Below are positions 48,707-61,196 of a DNA stretch of 64,000 nt, piece by piece. A program made the translations under genes and the position numbers. The DNA comes from Dipetalonema caudispina. Taxonomy: Eukaryota; Nematoda; Chromadorea; Rhabditida; Onchocercidae. Each line of letters starts with the position of its first letter. The stretch's first letter is position 1. The notes under the pieces were generated by a model, which had not been told where the DNA came from, ran no database searches, and saw only the letters and a list, made by a program, of their open reading frames with translations. The stretch spans positions 51,085-115,084 of the forward strand of contig JABVXV010000202.1 in the NCBI GenBank assembly GCA_013365325.1, in the 5' to 3' direction.

Positions 48707-51700
48707 ATGAACGAATGGTGGGTATTGGATGGTGGATACACCTGGCGTTTAGTTGCGCAAGTTGTAGATGATGGTCGTGTTGGGTTTAATCGGGCATGTA
48801 TAGATCTGGAACCTTGGCAAATCGTCTCATACACTTTATCCGTTGCTTGCTTCTTTATCTGGTTACGGAAACTACTAAAAGCAGACCGTCCTGTTCTCAC
48901 CCGTATTCGTGCTGTGGTACATTTTCCTTTGTATTCAATCAGTTTACTTTTCCAAATAAAAGATTATCCTGACATTTTGATGTTTCCATCAAATGAAAGC
49001 ATACTAATATAAGTTGTGTGTTTGCTTCAGATTTTTTCCGCATTACGCATGATGCCGTGGGTTAATGCGCAAATAAAAGAAGAAATGGAAAAGGCAAGAA
49101 GAGATCTTGAAGAGACGATACATCGGTATGATAAAAATAAGGTACATTAGCGAAAATTATGTTATCATGTTGTTTAGATGTTTCTGTTGTTGTACTACAA
49201 TGAAGTGTTCTAGTTCGTCCACATGGGATAGCATAAGGAAATAAAGATAATGAAAGATTTTTGAACCATTTCCTTGAGACATAGTCCGATATTATTTATA
49301 CACTAAATTTTTCCAGGAATTCTACAAGTTCTTACCTGAGCGTGGGCTTGCTACTAATAATATAATTCATGAGGCAGAATTATACAAAACGATGAGTGAA
49401 TTTTCTTTCCACGAAGGTCGCGTTTCCGGAGTAATCTTTGCAGATGTTGATGAAGAGCACCGAATGTTGCTGCAAAAGGTTAGCCAGTGGAATTAATTGG
49501 TTACTTCTTGATTTGAAATGAAATTTTGATGGGATTTATTCAGTAAATTGGTTGTTTTTATAGATGTTTGAGCTGTTTGTATATTCGGATTCTTTATATC
49601 CTGATCTTTTCCCTGGCTGTCGAAAAATGGAGGCAGAAATTGTGCGCATCGTAGCGTCACTTCTTCATGGCGGACCTGGCTCTTGTGGAACAGTTACTTC
49701 CAGTGATACAGAAAGCAATATGTTGGCATGTTTTGGTAACTGTTTTTCATTACTTTCTATAAATTAGGGTTGTATTAAATGTACGGGTCTTAATGTTTTT
49801 TGTCACAATTGTGGAAACATATTTTTCTTTGGATTTACATAATTTTTAGATTTTATCTGTACAGTGCGGTATCTATGACATTTATTCTTACAAGACGAGG
49901 AAAGCAGTAATCATCATTTCAGGGTGCTAAAGTTCTCTCTTTTTTTCACTCATTTTGACATGACTGCTAAGTCATAACTTAGGAAAAATTTTATGAGGAA
50001 ATAAAGCATATATTGCTGAAGCTGAGGTGTTGTCTGCAACTTGCTCCAATATTTTAGCTTATCGGAATCGTGCGTTTGCTCGTGGAGTCAGACATCCAGA
50101 AATGTTGGTGCCGGTAAGTGCTCATGCTGCATTCGATAAAGCAGCGAAAGTATTACAAATGCGTATTCGCCACATTCCTGTTGATAAAAACCAGCGGGTT
50201 GATATAGGTGCAATGAAGCGCGCTATCAGCAACGAAACCTGTATGGTGTGTTTGTTGTTCATAATTTCCGGAAATTCAAACCAACGGATTTTTTTGTCGT
50301 AATACAACAATTTTAAAATATATCACATATTTCACTCAGTTGTATTTAAGTTTCTAATTTATTTTGTTCTAGCTGGTAGCATCAGCTCCGAACTATTCGT
50401 TCGGTACTATCGATAACATAGAAGCGATTTCTGAGGTACGTTCTGCATTCCTGGTAAACTTATCGCTATCCAGTAATAAACAATTCAGGACACCGATTGT
50501 TCCGACCTCATACTGAGCTTTCACATGTCTGTTCCAAATCACTTTCGCAGTTTATTCACGGAGAGTATAGATTAAGTGATTGGAGCTGCCTATTATTAAT
50601 TATGATGAAAACTAATATGGACTGTTGATTAATTTATTCTTAACGTAAGATATGTAATCGCTCCATAGTTTCGAAACTTTAGAAGACTAATGCATATTAT
50701 TTCCAATGTATTTTCCAGTTGAGCCAACGATATGGTATTCCTTTGCATGTTGATGCAACTCTTGGTGGTTTCATTCTCTCCATCATGGAACGATGTGATT
50801 TTACAGTTAAATCATTCGATTTTCGTGTACCCGGTGTTACATCTATTTCTTGTGATATCCAAAAATATGGTTTCGCTCCAAATGGTAATTTAACCTTCTT
50901 TCTTATTTTTGCTGTTCACGACATTTCAAATTTCATATAAATTCTTTCGTTCGTCAGTTAAAGCATCACAAAAATTGTTTATATTAGGGACATCGCTGAT
51001 ATTGTACCGCGATTCCTCCTTGCTTCATTACCAGTATTTTTGCTACAGCGAATGGCCTGGTGGGATATATATGACACCAACTTTAGCTGGTAACAGAGAC
51101 GGATGCTCAATAGCCTTAACGTGGGCTACTTTACTTTACAACGGAAGACAGGGGTAAGGAAGCAGCTGTTTATTTATGTACGTTCTTTAAATCGTTTAAT
51201 CGTTCAAAGTACTTATGTTTTCCATGTAATTGTATTAACTGCTAGAATTACAGTATGAGGCCTAAGTTGTTTTCTTCTGACATTGTTGGTGGTGATGGTT
51301 TACGTGTATGTCATCAGGTAGTTGTAGTTTACACATTTCCTACTCATTCGACCGTATGTTTGCGTGAATTATTCTACTCTTATCATTCTGAGATGTAAGT
51401 TCCTTATGCTGTACGACTCTTGATCCATCTGATAGCAAACGGAGAAGAACATCAGTTTGAGGATTTGTTGGAAACTTTTCGAATTCTGTATTTCTGGCTT
51501 AAGTTTAAGTTTTATGGCTATCTAAAAATTTCTTACTCTTCAGGTATGCAGAACGAACAGAGGCAATTATTAATACGGTGCGTGAAATACGAACGGGTAT
51601 TGAAAAATGTGCGCACATAGAACTATTATGTGAATCAGATGTTACAACTATTGTGTTTACGACAAGGGGTCTCAATGTATATGCCTTAGCTGATCGTATG

Positions 51701-52304
51701 AATAAGCTAGGATGGGTCTTGTCTACTCTTCAAAATCCACCGGCGTGAGTAATTATATTCAACTTTATGCAATTCAATGAATGAGTCAGATTAAATGTTC
51801 AGGTACTCTTTACAGTTGCAATTTTACTTCACTTTTATATTATGTGATTTGCGTACATATTCATTTAGAGTTCATATATGTGTTACACTGAATCACACGA
51901 AGTCAGGTGTTGTGGAAAATTTCCTTCGCGAATTGAACATGGCATGCGAAGATCTGGTGTCAAATCCTGAATTTAGCCAGCAGTCAAGAACTGCTGCGGT
52001 TTACGGTCAGTATTATTTTAAAAAAAAATTTGTTTTGACTTCTGAGGTAATCGATAGTCTTTTATTAAGTAAAAGATCATCTTCAATACTTTAGGGAGGA
52101 TAATGATGAACCATCTGTAATGGTATATTAGTTTTCATGACTTCATTCATTGCTTATTGTTTTCTAGATATGGCATCCGCTGTACCAGATCTGATGGAAG
52201 AAATATCTCATATGTATCTTGATACTTGTTATGCAATGCCGCTGCCACCAGCTGGTCGTACATTGAGTGTTGAGGGAAGAAAAAAAACCCTCATTCCAGA
52301 ATAA
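48707..52304 (+). CDS. Sphingosine-1-phosphate-lyase homologue with altered active site, 11 exons
   Basis: Exons: 48707-48916, 49031-49141, 49317-49478, 49564-49735, 50058-50245, 50373-50435, 50719-50884, 50988-51153, 51544-51744, 51869-52005, 52168-52304; phases close to 570 aa (human SGPL1 568). A single membrane segment lies near residues 38-55. Family blocks: [96 protein letters not shown] and [19 protein letters not shown]. The PLP lysine is Lys351, but several neighbours differ from active enzymes: VIF for AVY (Phe148), SDSLY for NPLH (Asp170, Tyr173), QK for HK before the PLP lysine, and APN for APK (Asn357). Orthologous enzymes sit in the ER and split sphingosine 1-phosphate. This copy may be inactive or altered. 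A poly(A) signal AATAAA is near 52362. Confidence 0.92.
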
Positions 52305-54619
52305 ATTCCATAACAGACTTCTAAAAATAAGTAGAATGTACTCCAGAAATATCCCAGTAATAATAAAACAGTTTTAAATTGAGAAATAAGATAAATTGAA
52401 TATAATCACATATCATCATTACTATACGTGAATTATCATCATCTTATACTACCATTCGTGGTGATATCTTCAGTACTTTCTATAAATATCCTGCAAAGCA
52501 GAATTGTAAGCGGTAATATTTTAGTGGAGATTAGTAGACGTTTGAGGCACTTAGTTTTTTCAGAACTTATCATCGTTAGATGATTATCTCACTACAGCTA
52601 CAAGGTTGAGAATTATAATGTTTTGCATCTTACTAAACTTCTAGTGCTGGTTCTCTCTGTTTCCTCGTAAATTGATTGTTTAGTATAGGGGTTTTATTTC
52701 ATTCTTGTTTTTGCTTTAGTATGTGTGACATATATGACTTCATATATGTTTGTTCGAATTTACTTTAATTTCAATGAAAGTGGTTATATTTTGTTTGTTG
52801 CTCGAAATGTCAGTAATCGATGAGAAATCTCCTTAACTTTTAGATCTTCTGTTTATGTTTTAGAAAATATGGAATATGATTTCTGATTCTGATGTTCATA
52901 TTATTCGATATCCATTTCATATATATCCCACGTTTATTATTAGATGTGTGCCAGTGAAATCGTTTCTTGATTCCCTTGTATCTTATTTAGTGGATTATCA
53001 CAAAAATCATATGGGGTGCTTATTTTCGTTTGCCCACCTGTTCGCATATATGTTTTCTGAAATTCCTGGTAGAGATACATGAAATGGATGGCTGTGAGTG
53101 ATTCAATTATTCGAAAAATCCCGCTTCACTGTAATTACATTAATCTGCTTAAGAACTGTTTTTAGCTAGATAGTATTGTATTTAATTGTTGCTTTGGAAA
53201 AGCCTGGTCGATACCAAGAACGGATAAGATAGAATCACGGATATATATATAGTCATGGTTGAAACTTTTTTTGTCTCCCGAAATTTCTATTATCTTTTGA
53301 TTAGTTGCTGTTATGTTTTCATCTGATCCAAACATTTTGTATTAGCCAATTTTTCTATATGGAAAGTATAATTTTTCGAACTTCGAAAGTTATTACTTGT
53401 ATATATTTCTATTAGTTCCTTGTAATATCCTCTCGAGCTTTATTGTTTTATTGGTACTACAGCATAATTATGTTTGTGTAAAGCATTTACTGAATTGTGG
53501 GAAATTTCTGGAGAAAGTATTTCTAGTTGATGTATATTGCTATTATTGTAGTTTATTTATGCCTGCTAACTTGGCATATGTATAGTCTGAGTTCGTAATA
53601 ATCTCAGATTATGTATGACTTTCAAGTTTGCAGTGCTTTGATAAATTTGCATTATACTTGAGTAAAAAATTTATTTGTTCTCAGTTCATCCGCTAATTTG
53701 CATCATATTACTGGGAAATATCTGTTTTAAGTTTGTTGGTTATAAAATATGCAATTGTTCATAGCAGTTGCTTATTGAGTCTTGTGGCTTATTTCGCCAT
53801 TTCAGTCTGGAATTTGCTTATTCGCTTTGCTGTAACAACGGAATCGTTCGTTTATAACGGTTAGGTTCACTTTAATCTTCTGAAATAACATACCTTTACT
53901 ACTGGAAATATTACTGGAATTAATAATACATTTTTTACGTTATGTAATATTTCTGCTCAATAATCTTATTGATTGACTGATATTTCATTTCATCTGTATG
54001 ATGAAGCTGTTGTTTACGTACTAGCAGTGACATATAGAATTTGTGAGATAGTCTAAATTCCTCAATTTCGACAGTGATACATAATTGTAATCTTAGATAG
54101 TGAAAATGTAAGAAGATTGGTAATGTATGAACTGATGACAACGATCCAGTAGTTCATGGGTAATTAAGTTTTCGATTCCTACATTTCATTGGCATTTGCA
54201 AGGAAATTTTTTCTTTATTCGAATGGAAAAAATTTCTATTAGCAACGCACGTGATACGTTCTAGTTTGAAAACGTGAATCATGGACTGGTCTGAAAATTG
54301 AATGTTATCAACTACGGCTACATTTTAGTGTGACGATAGTACAATGTTCATATGGATTTATTGTTAATATTTTATGCAGTGGCAGCTGTTCTTTTCGTCC
54401 TTTTAACTCTTTCCATGATCACCTTGCTTACTCTCAGTTGTTTTCATATTCTCAGGTGATTTTCCTGGAATTTAATATTTGCCAATCTTTTTTCGAACTT
54501 ACGGAAAGCCAGCAGTATAGGATGTTTAAAAATGTTTATTGTGTTTGTGAATATTATATTTTTTTAGAATTTAGCCCGACTTTAAAATTTACTCATTTTC
54601 TTTACATATACAAGTATAT
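52305..54619. other. AT/T-rich intergenic region
   Basis: About 2.3 kb after the lyase-like gene, T-rich on the plus strand and with several unconvincing open frames (for example 54330-54623, 97 codons, overlapping the start of the next gene in another frame). It may hold unseen upstream exons of the small gene at 54620. Confidence 0.5.
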
Positions 54620-55128
54620 ATGATGTTCAGGAAACATAAACTTGCGTGGAAAAGCTCAGTCAGTTCGTCGAATTTGGTATCCAGATCGTTGGATATGGCA
54701 TTCGATGGCATTATCGAACAGGTAATATTTTTATGCATTAACTTATTGATCAAAAAAGTTACTCTCAAAAGTCCCTAGTGATTAAGCTTCAAGAATCCTG
54801 TTGAATTATAAATTATGAGGATAATACTTCCAAAATTATTTGTTTAGGAAGTCGTAATATTATTAATATAAAAACAGTTAAGGGATTTCAGATTGATGTG
54901 GATAGGATAATAAGTCGCCGTCAGGAAAGGATAGTGGAATCTGTTGAAAGAACTAATAAAAATGAAGATCGAACCAATCCATTAGAACATATTGATAATG
55001 ATACAGCAACCGTACTTGCAGTAGATCAACTGTTAGACACTTCATTTCTTATATCCGATGAGGAACTTGCCTGCTATGCGCCACCTGTTGATATGAAGAT
55101 TGTTGCTGCTTGTAGAGATCATGTCTGA
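54620..55128 (+). CDS. Small unrecognised gene or 3' end of a longer gene, 2 exons
   Basis: Exons 54620-54721 and 54892-55128 join in phase, the second behind GATTTCAG, giving 112 aa from the first of two adjacent ATGs. The N half is basic and Ser-rich (KHKLAWKSSVSSS), followed by an amphipathic stretch (SLDMAFDGIIEQIDVDRII) and a charged segment with ISRRQERIVESVERTNKN. The C half is acidic with SFLISDEELACYAPP. No domain was recognised. Because an AG (ATGTTCAG) also occurs at the start of exon 1, this could be the end of a longer gene. The splice signals and codon pattern look real; function is unknown. Confidence 0.5.
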
Positions 55129-58100
55129 GGGAACGGGTTTTGCTTCAATGTTCACATTTGCTTAATTTACAAAAACATGCCATATTCAATTGTTTATTTT
55201 ATTCTTTTATAATTGATTGCGAAAACAGTATTTGAGAGTTACTTCTATTTTTCGACAAATCATGGAAGATTTGGTCCCAACAAATAGCATACTTTTTTCT
55301 GAATTCAGCAGATCAAATTTGGCTTATACCAATGAGAAGTTAATTTACAGTTTTTGATACTCCACCGGTTTTCTTGTATTTGTTTCTGAAATAAATCCGT
55401 AGTGAAACCATGTGTACTATGGAAAAGGACTTTCGAAATTTCGTAAAATAATTGCATAACGCTATTTTTTGTCTTCCGATCCGTGCTTGTTCGATGAATA
55501 TTTTATAGTTATCGCCACAAAACCTTTCCTTACTGTATTCTGCTATTTGTAAACATTTCGATGAATTTGTTTCAAAAATTTTCACTCAGATGATAATTAT
55601 GATCATCTGTTTCTATATGTGTACATAATCGATGAATATTTATGTCTTTAATTTTAAAATAAATTCAGTCGCTATTGCTTCCACGAAATTAGACTAGGAA
55701 AATTCATTATAGTAAGGGGATGAGTACTGCTGGATAGTACCTAAATACGGCATAGAACACGTATGCTCAAATGTCGGAAAATATTGTTATGGTTTTTAGA
55801 ACAAGAAGTGATGAATTGCTCAACGAATGAGTTAAAAATGAGGTATTTCAACAGAGAAATCCGGTAACTTCATGTTAAGCTGTATTTTTCAAGCAATTCT
55901 GATGATATACGCTGTTGAATTTGCCGATTATGACTAAGTTGGAGAAATTATAAGATTAAAACATTGCATACAAGCATCATTAACAGGATTGTTTACACTT
56001 GTTAGCATAAGATTTGATGATTTTCTCGTAAACATGCATAAATTAGGTTTAACATATTAACTATATCAAGTTTACAATTAGCATTTACGCTACCCTACAT
56101 AAATGTAATAAGTCCTTCTCCTTTTTTTTCTTTTTTTTTTTTTGTTTTTAAAAATTTTTTCGAATGAAGTTTTATGTTTGTCCAGCCATTCATTCAACGT
56201 TTCATTTTTCGATTTCGTTAACCATCAATACGCATCATTTATCTCTTTATCTTTGCTTTAGAATTGATAATTTTCAAATTTAAACGATAAAACAATCAAA
56301 AAGCAAAAGATTGAATTGCCATTTTTGATAAGGATCATTAACATATAAAAAATCTTGTACAACTTTTCCTATTTTCAGTGCGAAAATTTCTTGGAATGTT
56401 TTACACTTCTCAAATGGAAAAATTTTTTATTGCAAGAATACGTTCAATATTATTATGAAAATATATAGCTATTAAATGTTTTCTAGTGAATATCGTCCAT
56501 TAAGATAATGAATTATTAGAAAATCTTAGAAAGGATATGCGATTTGTTACTTGTGAACTAAACCAAAGAATGTAAATGTAAAAGTTGAAATTTTATTCAG
56601 ACATTTGTTTCATATGATAGAATAAGATTCTAAAACATATGAACGAATGAATTACATATTTTATGAAACAATATAACAAGTTATAAATGAACTTTACCAA
56701 TAATTTAATTTTGTTCTCCCTTTTTACGAACAACGGGATAAATGAAAAAAATCCCTTTTTTGATAGAAAATGTTACAGAAGGTGACAACTAAGGATGAAA
56801 TAATATCATCAGTTATAATTATTTTATGGCACGGGATGAATTATAATTCTTGATTTACCTGTTGATGATAACATAACAAAAATTCACTCGCAGATAAATT
56901 TTATAATATAAATGTGTAATTTTTCATTTTTGATGATGAATGGACGATTCTCACACAATTTAACATTAACAATTGATAAAATAACGTCTAAGAAGTTAAT
57001 CAATGACGAATTAATACTATTAGTAAATTAGAAATTATCAATATTTATTGCACAAGAGGAATGCTTCGTACTGCAGCAAATAAATCAAGAATATTTTTCA
57101 TTACATTTCATTCGTAAATTTTGTAATCAAATATGCATCTAAATATGATGCAATATATTTTATAGAAATCTGCTAGAAATTTTATGTAATATCTTTAAAA
57201 TATCGAATCAAATAAGAAGGCATTGTATGGCAGTGTTAATTATTATTTTTAAAATGCATAATGTATTATTTAGGAATTTATGTATATACACATATAAAAA
57301 TTGACCAATAATTTCGTGTGAAATAGAATATAACTAAAAGAAATTTGTAAAATCAATTCCATATTTACAAATTTCGATAAACATTTGAAGATTTATTTTC
57401 AGTACGCTTAGCAATTCCCTCAGCTTATTAATAACAATTATATTTTGAAAATTCTAAATAAGGTATTACACTACAAATTTTCGAAAAAAAAAGAAAAAAA
57501 CATAATATTACAATAAAATTACAAATTTTTGAAAAAAAAAATAAGAAAAGTATAGTAGGAAATTCTTGGACTCTCTAATAAAATACGTATACAAAAATAA
57601 TATAATAATAGTGGGAAAGAAGTGAAATATTCTAATGTCTATTGTAGATTGTAATGATTAATTCAGTAATATAAGCATACAATAATTTTGCTCAAATTTT
57701 GCCCGATATATAAAATTTTAATGGTATAGTAAAATTTTTAATCATAAGCTACAACTATATACATTAAATTCAAAATAGTAATTGAAATAAGGATAAAAAG
57801 AGCTGCTGAAATTTATCAGTTATTTGATTGATTTCAAATACTACTCAATATTTTATCCTTAACATTATAGCTTTCCCATTGACTAAATCATTCGAAGTTG
57901 ATTTGAGGTAATGAATTTTTTTTTTTTTTTTTAAATATGTTATGATTAAAAATAATGAAAAGATTTGGATTGCATAGTTGGTAAAGCTTTTCAACGAGAT
58001 CTTAAGTTATGAAGATCCTTTAACACTATTATTTCATCCAAAGGGAACAGATGCATCTAGAAATTGAAAAATACAAAAATTTTTATGTAATAAGAGAAAA

Positions 58101-58941
58101 TTAAGGGTTGTCAGGTTGGATAGAAAGCTAGAATTTGTTGTATCACATTTTCATCATCCTCTTTTCCTTTCTATATCCTCCCTTAAATTATTTTTAAACC
58201 AAACCTTCTATGTGTAGTACTAGTTAGCAAAAAAGAAAATCCCTTGATAAATAAATTTAAAATTTCCACTAGTATCTGGCGTCAGATATATATTATTGAT
58301 AACAATTATTATATATTTCATTAATCAATCCTGGTAACTATATATATATATGCCTTTTGATGGATCTCATAAATTAATTTTATAATTAAGAGTTGTTACA
58401 TGTCCAAAAAAAAAAAAAAAAAATCTAACTATACATGAAAAAAAAAAGCTCATATTCTATAGTAAATACTGTTTTCGTAGCAAATGAATATTTTGATGAA
58501 ATAAAACAGATTAGATTTATCTAATCGTTGCAATGTAAAGATATGGAAGGGGAAGGGAGGAAAAAATTTAACATAAACATCAACGTAAAATTATGTTAGA
58601 TAATCTAATTTAAATATAAATTTAAATATAAATTATATAGGAATCGTCTTAATATACCACAAATAATTTGTTGATCAACCAGACTTGAATAGATTGAAGC
58701 ACGAATGGTTAAATTAAAATAAAATAATTCGATGATTGACTTTACGAAAAATGAGTAAAAACATATTCGATCTACGAATGATAACCACTTAGCACCAACA
58801 AATGGCACTCTAAATTTGAATAACTGAAGAGTCTTACATATTTACTAATATAATGAATCGATTAGAAATTTCAAGTTAGCCTGCTTCTGAAGAAAGTAAA
58901 TACCTTTCAAGAGAATGCTCTTCTGACATTTCTAATTCTTA
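55129..58941. other. Gene-poor AT-rich region
   Basis: About 3.8 kb with A/T runs (near 56126-56142, 57916-57932 and 58405-58423). No exon pair with closing phases was found on either strand. It should contain the 3' ends of the two flanking genes, which converge here. Confidence 0.5.
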
Positions 58942-59614
58942 TCAGTAGTTGTAGCAGTATGATCGAGAAAATGATAAAATGGCGAGTAAAGTGAGTAAAA
59001 TGTAGTAAAATAAGGATGGAATGAAATTTGTTGAACCTGTATTGCAATAATCGCTTCCTTTACAATAATATGCTTCTCCTGTAATAATTATTATGTATTT
59101 CGCACTTTTCTTTTAACATTATCGTATCAATAGAATCTTAATTTGATGAATTTCTCTTTAATAATTTTGATTTAAAAAATTTTAAAGTTTATATCTAGCT
59201 TATTTAAAAAAAAAAAAACAGCGATACTTTATATATAGTTAAGATTTACATTTAAGGGAATGTCTTGGCTTTAGCTAATTAACGAATGTCATAGTTTTTT
59301 AGATTGCATGAAGTCTCCAAGAATATGTCCCCTCCTCAATTTATTACGTTTTTCAGCTTCCTCATAAACATAACGGCTCTAAAAAACTTCTTTTATCTTC
59401 GTTAAACATTTTTCAAATCTATCGTTTAAAAAATTCTTCAAATTTTACAAAAATAATTGATAAAATTTCAAAAAAAATATGGGAATACCTGTAACTTTCT
59501 CATTATGTACCCAATATAACCGTATATCAAATGTTCGTCTTTTCATACTACCATCTTCTTGATCTTCATTCGTGCAACCTTTCATTATCAGATTATGCTC
59601 TGTAAATTTTTTTT

Positions 59615-59645
<31 letters not shown>

Positions 59646-59853
59646 ATTTATTGAGCTTAAATTTCAAATTTTTAAAATTGACTGTAAAAAATTCAAATCC
59701 CAGGAAAAAAAAAAGGGAAAGAAAGACGGAATTCCTAGTAAAAATTTAAAAAATTGTTGTACTATTAAATTGGATAAGCTTTTACGATGCTATTTATTCG
59801 CTTCTTTTCGTTAGATGTAGGATTATTTGATCAGTACAACACATCCGCTAATG

Positions 59854-59886
<33 letters not shown>

Positions 59887-61196
59887 TTACAGTTATTGCA
59901 AAAATGGATACAGTTATATTGAAATTATTGGTTTCCTAAAGAAAGCTTTACGATATCATCCATTTGTCCATTCCATTTAATCGAGTCATTATTTGTTCAC
60001 ATATACTTCAAGTGAAAAATATTGACATCAAACATGCCAATTATTCATTTTTATTCAAAAAAAAATTCTTCCATCAATTTGATGATATTTAAAGCGATAA
60101 TTTACTTGAACATCGATGATATCATTTAATGATTTCTATTTAATTTATCATTCAGTCATCTTACACTCTAATCATACTTTATAAGACAATTATATTTATT
60201 TCTGCTAATAAAGTAATATCATCATATATACCTGTTGTAATATTTCCTTACTTTATAATCATTTTGATGAGAATAAAACAATGAAGTTAATAAAATCATT
60301 GATAATATTTTTGAAGAAAAAAAAGGGGAAAAAAAAAATTAATGAACAAATCTTTTCCATTTCATTCATTTTACATTTTAATATAACAATTTTACTTAAA
60401 AGAAAAAAAACAAAATAAATATAATATTACTAACTTTTATCGATAAGCTTAAAGCAAGCACCACTGCAACATACGGTGCCCGTTTCACAATTTTCCATAT
60501 CTCTACCCATACACGTGTAACACGCATTTGTACCATCTTTTTCCGTACAATTAACCATTGTTTCAACCGCATTACTTATTCCTTAAATGTATGTTTTATT
60601 TTAAATTGAAACAATAAATGTTATTGTAACATTAATTTTAATTTTTACAGTAATAATTTGTAAAAAAAGATTAAAAAAAAAATCCAATTTTACACTATCT
60701 ATCGCTATGATTAAATTGAAATCGATTAACAAAAAAAAAAAAAAAGAAAAAAAAGAAAATGAATTGAAATCAATAAATGAAAAAAGTATGGAGATGAATT
60801 GGATAATTCAGCTTTGCTTAAGAAAAAATTGTTCAAAATTGCTATATCGACAGTTTATGTTATAGTCACAAAAATTATTCCTAAAATTTCAGACATTATT
60901 GAAAATAGAAAGAAAGGGGAAGGAAGAAAAGGGAAAAAAAAACAGGAAAATCCGCAAGGAATAAATGAATCCTTCATTTATAGAAATGCAGATCTTTTCA
61001 GCTTTTAAAAAGCTTCATTTAAGAATATTTGTTGAGAAATTAAAATTTTTAAAAAAAATAGATCTACGATTGAATTTTTGCCATTAATCTATGAAATTTG
61101 GTTATATACTTAGCAACACTTACCCAGGTACAACAAGATGAAAAGGCCAACATGAAGGATTTCCAACTGCATTCCTAAATAGAATACCATTTTCAT
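58942..61196 (-). CDS. Ly6/uPAR-like GPI-anchored three-finger protein, 4 exons
   Basis: Exons: 61196-61124, 60581-60435, 59599-59489, 59078-58942; phases close to 155 aa. Residues 1-24 form a signal peptide ending LFILLYLG. The LU domain has ten Cys: NCTEK, NACYTCMGRD, MENCETGTVCCSGACFKLID, IMKGCTNED and AYYCKGSDYCN, the last being the typical CN end of the fold. The C-terminus SLFYYILLTLLAILSF is a hydrophobic tail that suits GPI addition, after a small-residue stretch (NTGSTN). The gene consists of pieces shorter than 60 codons, which is why simple ORF searches miss it. Nematode relatives act at the cell surface; a partner cannot be inferred. Confidence 0.85.
59611..59641 (+). repeat. Poly(A) run beside exon 3 of the Ly6-like gene
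   Basis: An A run of about 25-30 nt lies just upstream (minus sense) of exon 3, forming the polypyrimidine tract before its TTTACAG acceptor. Confidence 0.75.
59851..59884 (+). repeat. (CTA)n microsatellite
   Basis: About ten CTA/ACT units in the intron between exons 2 and 3 of the Ly6-like gene. Confidence 0.9.

Noticed and set aside
52876..54623. A set of 62-97 codon plus-strand frames after the lyase-like gene
   Set aside because: Phe/Ile/Tyr-rich translations of T-rich DNA with no closing splice phases. Only the exons at 54620-55128 had support.
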